Source: Xylaria sp. FL1777 | Taxonomy: Eukaryota; Ascomycota; Sordariomycetes; Xylariales; Xylariaceae | Assembly (NCBI GenBank): GCA_022578965.1 | Contig: MU401029.1 | Span: 1-12,598, forward strand | DNA length: 12,598 nt | Reading direction: 5' to 3' | Part shown: positions 9,333 through 12,598 of the stretch, in pieces | Numbering within the stretch: the stretch's first letter is position 1 | Layout of the letters: every line of letters starts with the position of its first letter | Notes under the pieces: model-generated | The model's input: the letters and a program-made list of their open reading frames with translations, nothing else | The model's database searches: none | Told to the model about the DNA's origin: nothing | Program-made: the position numbers and the translations under genes

Positions 9333-9827
9333 ACGCATTTCTTAATTAACTTGGCCACCCTATTAAATAGGCCATTGAGCTTTAGCGTACTATTTATACT
9401 AAATTTCTATAGCAGGGTACTTAATAACCATTATAGGTTTCTTTGAATAACTTTACTAATTGTAATTATATAGCAATACAATTGGTATTTTTGGGATTCT
9501 AACTTAAAGACGCATCTAATGGTATTTTTTATAATTTTGTAGCTATTTTACTCAGAGCTGCATAAAAAACCACGCTAAAATTTAGCGTGGTTTGTTATAC
9601 TGCTGCAGCGAAAATAGCTACAAAATTAAAGAAAATACCATTAGATGCGTCTTTAAGTTAGAATCCCAAAAATACCAATTGCATTGCTATATGATTACAA
9701 TTGGTAAAGTTATTTAAAGAAACCTATAATGGCTATTAAGTACCCTGCTATAGAAATTTGGTGTAAGTGGTACGCCAAGGCTTAGTGGCCCATTCAATGG
9801 GGTGGCTAAGTCAATTAAGGGATGCGT
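9333..9827. mobile_element. 495-bp fold-back (snapback) element with two 247-nt arms
   Basis: Almost the whole element is one inverted repeat. The left arm (9333-9579) and the reverse complement of the right arm (9581-9827) align along their length with the single base 9580 as exact centre. The arms begin ACGCAT and share blocks such as TTTCTATAGCAGGGTACTTA and AATTGGTATTTTTGGGATTC. Differences are mainly C/T and G/A transitions, except near the centre. Base composition is clearly less AT-biased than the flanks and CpG sites survive. It has no ORF, so it is a non-autonomous element. TA flanks suggest Tc1/mariner-type mobilisation, but no transposase is present to confirm this. It interrupts AT-rich DNA of unknown nature. 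Confidence 0.88.
9567..9593. repeat. Perfect palindrome at the centre of the fold-back element
   Basis: AAACCACGCTAAA, one A, then TTTAGCGTGGTTT form a perfect 13-bp inverted repeat around base 9580. It keeps four CpG sites' worth of bases in an otherwise CpG-poor window and would form the tip of a long hairpin in single-stranded DNA or in a transcript. Confidence 0.9.
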
Positions 9828-10554
9828 TATTATAGTTATATGAATAGCTTTAAGTATTTATAATAAAACTAAGCATATTATAATATAAGAAATAAATAAA
9901 GCGTTATTTTTAAACATTATTAAAGCAGCTTATAAACTTATTAATAATAATTAAAAAGTTGTTTTTAGCTTAAAAAAAATAAAAAACTAATATATAAACA
10001 ATATAAAATAAACTATAATAATATTTAAAAATAAGTTAATAATATACTAGCAATTATTTTAACTTATAGTAATAAATATATTAACTATTAAAGTTATTAA
10101 ATTAAAAAAAAAGCTTTTAAAAGCATAACTATAATAAGCTAATAATATAAAAATTATAAAAGTTATATTATTAAAAAAACTTTAATAGCACAAATATAAC
10201 ATAAAACTAATATATATTAATATAAAGTTAATTTAAAATATAAATAAACTATATAATAATAAAGTTTTTTAAAACTATAATTATTATATAATTTTATTAT
10301 ACTTTAAAAATATAATAGCATTAAAATGTTATTAATGCTATAAATAAAAATATAAAGTAATTTACTGCAAAAAAAACAAATATTATAATTAATATATATT
10401 TTTATAATATATTAATAATAAAAAAAACATATGTTTAATATAAACTATAAATAACTTAGCTAAATATAAATAATATAATAATAAACATTTTATATAAGCT
10501 ATAATATATTTATATGTTTAAAAAGCAAAAAATATAACAAAAAATATATATATA
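9828..10554. other. TA flank followed by AT-rich stretch without an identifiable gene
   Basis: Positions 9828-9829 are the right TA flank of the fold-back element. The remainder is A-rich on the plus strand, in keeping with 8820-9330, so the two were probably one sequence before insertion. One plus frame reads as a Lys/Asn/Ile-rich peptide with scattered stops (for example NKALFLNIIKAAYKLINNN near 9895-9951). No known motif was found. It may be a decayed transposon coding region, but I cannot identify it. Confidence 0.3.
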
Positions 10555-10640
10555 CAGGGTTAGTAATTTAGTCTTTAGTATAAGGACTAAATTAGTCCGG
10601 ACTAAGGATTAATTAGTTTTTAGTCACTAAAATTTCGGAC

Positions 10641-10860
10641 TAGTTAGTCTTTAGTCCGGACTAACTAGTTTTTAATCAGCTAAAAAAAAAACTAGTTAGT
10701 CTTTAGTCCGGACTAATTAGTTTTTAATCACTAGAAAAAAAAACTAGTTAGTCTTTAGTCCGGACTAATTAGTTTTTAATCACTAGGAAAAAAAACTAGT
10801 TAGTCTTTAGTTCAAACTAGTTAGTCTTTAGTCCAGACTAATTAGTCTTTAGTTTAAATT
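10641..10860. repeat. 52-bp palindromic subterminal repeats of the hAT element
   Basis: Units starting TAGTTAGTCT recur at 10641, 10693, 10745 and 10797, a constant 52-bp spacing; the last is diverged. Each full unit contains the palindrome AGTCCGGACT flanked by TTAGT / ACTAA arms, so each can fold on itself. Repeated short motifs just inside the tips are where hAT transposases usually bind, so these are probable transposase-binding sites. The units are less mutated than the surrounding DNA. Confidence 0.85.
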
Positions 10861-10899
10861 AATTAATTTTTAATTTAAAGTAATTAATTTTTAAATTAT

Positions 10900-11757
10900 T
10901 AAAATTAACATTATTTATTAAATGTTATATTATTTTAATTAATTATATAAGTATTATTATATTGTTTATATAATTAAAAACTACTTTTTTAATATTTTAT
11001 TATAATATAAAAGCTAACTTTATATAATATATATTTAATTAATATTTTAATGTTTAATAAGTTTGTAAGTTATTAAAGTATAACTAGCACTTTTGTTATA
11101 TAAAAACTTTAACCTTTTATTTTATTAATGAATTTTATAGCTATAATTATGTTTTTTATATAGTTAAAAACTACTATTTTAATAGTTTAATATTATACTA
11201 AAACTAACCTTTTATAACTAATCTTTAGCTAGTATTTTAATTTTCAATAAATTTACAACGTACTAAAGTGTAACTAGCACTTTTGTTATATAAAAACTTT
11301 AACCTTTTATTTTATTAATGAATTTTATAGCTATAATTATGTTTTTTATATAGTTAAAAACTACTATTTTAATAGTTTAATATTATACTAAAACTAACCT
11401 TTTATAACTAATCTTTAGCTAATATTTTAATTTGTAAAAAGTTTGCAACTTATTAAAGTGTAACTAGCACTTTTATTACATAAAAAGTTTAACCTTTTAT
11501 TTTATTTATAGATTTTATAGCTATAATTATGTTTTTTATATATTTAAAAACCACTTTTTTAATGGTTTAATATCATACTAAAACTAACTTTTTATAACTA
11601 ATTTTTAGCTAGTATTTTAATTTTTAAAAAGTTTACAACTTACTAAAGTATAACTAGCACTTTTATTACATAAAAAGTTTAACCTTTTTTTTAATTAACT
11701 AATCTTATAGCTATAATTATAACTTTTATATATTTAAAAACCACGTTTTTATTAGTT
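10900..11757. repeat. 190-bp tandem repeat array inside the hAT element
   Basis: The phrase TAACTAGCAC then TTTT(G/A)TTA(T/C)A recurs at 11081, 11271, 11461 and 11651, and TTTAACCTTTT follows each time, an exact 190-bp period. About four and a half units are present. The units at 11091 and 11281 are nearly identical over some 140 bases. The first (before 11090) is clearly diverged and the last is truncated near 11757. There is no ORF. The array sits between the subterminal repeats and the transposase stop codon. Confidence 0.88.
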
Positions 11758-11822
11758 TATTTTAATTCTGAAAAAAGTTTTATTATATAACAATAAAATA
11801 AAAAAACAGCTATTTATACATA

Positions 11823-12296
11823 TTACTCCTCGTTTTCTTCAAGTTCATTAAGCTCTTCGTTTTCTTCTTCACTTGTTTCCTTTTCTATTAATTCACTTAA
11901 ATCTTTAATTTTCCAACTTTTTAATAAAGTTAACTAACTAACTATTTTTAGACTTAGTCTATTTCTATTTTTAGTAATAATATTACTAAAAATAAAAAAA
12001 ACTCGTTCAATAAATGCTAAAATAGCTAAAATACCTAAGTATTTTCTAGCCATTATTAATAAAATTAGAAATCATAAAGCGTTATTTTTCTAATACTCTA
12101 ATAGATTTAACTAATAATAATAATTAGTTTTAACTTAATAAGTAGTAATTCAATATAAAACATACCTTTTTATATAAAATATCTTCGTTTAAATAAACAA
12201 TATATTCTGCTTCATTATAGCTTTTTGAATAATTTAAATAAAACTCTTTTTCAAACTCTAAAGTACTTAAATCGCTATTATTTAAATCTTCTTAGT
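11823..12296 (-). pseudogene. hAT transposase, C-terminal fragment, RIP-damaged
   Basis: Two exons on the minus strand (12296-12166 and 12110-11823) joined by a 55-bp intron encode the last ~140 residues of a hAT-family transposase. The second exon reads LEY*KNNAL*FLILLIMARK, then YLGILAILAFIERVFF, then SNIITKNRNRL. These match the hAT dimerisation domain (LxWW...FPxLxxMARxYLxIPATSAPSERVFS...ITxKRNRL). The first * is TAG where Trp belongs and the second TGA where Arg belongs; Pro-to-Leu and Thr-to-Ile changes are also RIP-type. Another TAG follows the RLSLKIVS stretch. The tail is strongly acidic (SEEENEELNELEENEE) and ends TAA 11825-11823. The first exon is open for some 42 codons and is rich in Glu, Tyr and Asn. 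The N-terminal zinc finger and catalytic part would lie beyond the element inserted at 12297. This relic is much less mutated than gag-pol. Confidence 0.88.
12111..12165 (-). other. Spliceosomal intron in the hAT transposase relic
   Basis: On the minus strand the 55-bp segment starts GTATGT and ends TTAG. A branch-like AACTAAT lies roughly 12-18 bases from the 3' end. Both size and donor site are typical of filamentous fungi. Removing it joins the two hAT exons in frame (lysine codon at 12168-12166 to TTA at 12110). Confidence 0.75.
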
Positions 12297-12598
12297 CAGG
12301 GTTGGTAATTAGTCCGTACTAAGCTAGTATGGACTAATACTAATACTAGGCTAGTCCGGACTAGCCTAGTATTATACTAGCCTAGTATTAGTCTGTACTA
12401 GCCTAGTATTTTTTTCCCGGACTAATACTAGCCTAGTATTAGTCTGTACTAGCCTAGTATTTTTTTTTCCGGACTAATACTAGCCTAGTATATACTAGGC
12501 TAGTATTAGTATATACTAGGCTAGTATTTATACTAAAGAGTAAATTATAAATTATTATTATTATTTTAAAAACCTTGATATAATTATAAAAAATAAAA
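12297..12598. mobile_element. Left end of another hAT-type element, inserted in the hAT transposase
   Basis: The tip reads CAGGGTTGGTAATTAGTCCG and shares CAGGGTT with the ends at 6950 and 10555. It interrupts the first visible transposase exon; the eight bases before it (12289-12296, TTCTTAGT) should be its target duplication, with the partner off the window. Behind the tip are dense CTAGTATTAG / TAGTCCGGACTAG motifs, many palindromic. C and G are well preserved (CCTAG, CCGG), so it has suffered little RIP. The last 60 bases are AT-rich with no ORF; whether it is autonomous cannot be told. Confidence 0.83.
12381..12530. repeat. 51-bp and 21-bp subterminal repeats of the right-edge element
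   Basis: CCTAGTATTAGTCTGTACTA recurs at 12381 and 12432, a 51-bp period, with a T-run and CCGGACTAATACTAG completing each unit. Then TATACTAGGCTAGTATT recurs at 12491 and 12512, a 21-bp period. All contain the self-complementary CTAG core. They are probable transposase-binding repeats. Confidence 0.82.

Larger units (their letters stand above)
10555..12296 (-). mobile_element. 3' portion of a hAT transposon
   Basis: The terminus at 10555 begins CAGGGTTAGTAATTTAGTCT. The preceding eight bases (10547-10554) are TATATATA. Inward lie TAGTCC-type subterminal repeats (to about 10860), a 190-bp tandem array (about 10900-11757), and the 3' end of a hAT transposase read toward the terminus (stop at 11823). 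Terminus, subterminal repeats and transposase in this order make it the downstream end of a once-autonomous element. The other end is not visible because a second element starts at 12297 and the window ends. About 1.27 kb of non-coding DNA between the stop codon and the tip is long for a hAT element and is mostly explained by the tandem array. Confidence 0.8.

Noticed and set aside
9333..9827. Fold-back element as a replication origin, integron attachment site or rRNA-type structure
   Set aside because: The inverted repeat spans the whole unit, has TA flanks and no conserved RNA-gene sequence. A snapback transposable element is the simpler account.
10641..10860. Regular palindromic repeats resembling a CRISPR array
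   Set aside because: The units are contiguous, with no unique spacers of constant length. They sit next to a transposon tip, and the window shows a eukaryotic intron and hAT and gypsy proteins.
1..12598. Extreme AT content as evidence for a mitochondrial genome, linear plasmid or Plasmodium-like organism
   Set aside because: Trp, Gln, Arg, Asp, Gly and Ser codons in nuclear-type transposon proteins are altered specifically by C-to-T or G-to-A, and less mutated elements keep moderate GC. Mutation of repeats explains the composition better than a naturally AT-rich genome.

Overview
The window is almost entirely non-functional transposon DNA from what is most likely a filamentous ascomycete (Pezizomycotina) with strong repeat-induced point mutation (RIP). 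It is extremely AT-rich and CpA/TpG-poor. No intact protein gene, tRNA or rRNA is visible. In the recognisable protein relics, stops and lost catalytic residues lie where C-to-T or G-to-A changes would put them (Gln/Arg/Trp to stop, Asp to Asn, Gly to Lys, Ser to Phe). The host assignment is inferred from this signature and from a short fungal-type intron in one relic. I cannot name a species.

Layout. (1) 1-159 is the right end of a hAT-type miniature element. (2) 160-6949, continuing after an interruption at 7794 to about 8270, is a minus-strand Ty3/gypsy-type gag-pol relic. Reverse transcriptase (about 1640-1060) and RNase H (about 840-480) are recognisable; a protease site near 3009 is probable. 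The rest of pol (integrase) lies beyond the left edge, past the 1-159 insertion. (3) 6950-7785 is a complete 836-bp copy of the same miniature element with a perfect 8-bp target duplication, inserted in the 5' part of the retroelement. (4) 8271-10554 is AT-rich sequence with no identifiable gene, split by a 495-bp fold-back element (9333-9827) with two equal 247-nt arms and TA flanks. (5) 10555-12296 is the 3' end of a larger hAT transposon: a CAGGGTT tip, palindromic 52-bp subterminal repeats, a 190-bp tandem array, and the C-terminal end of a minus-strand hAT transposase with one intron. (6) At 12297 another CAGGGTT-ended element begins inside that transposase and runs off the right edge.

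The window is a nest of insertions of different ages: a heavily mutated retroelement, heavily mutated miniature hAT elements within it, a moderately mutated hAT transposase relic, and two less mutated elements (the fold-back element and the one starting at 12297). I see no sign of a new defence or metabolic system. The points of interest are the nested structure, the shared subterminal architecture of the hAT-type ends, the perfectly symmetric fold-back element and the unusually long region upstream of reverse transcriptase.
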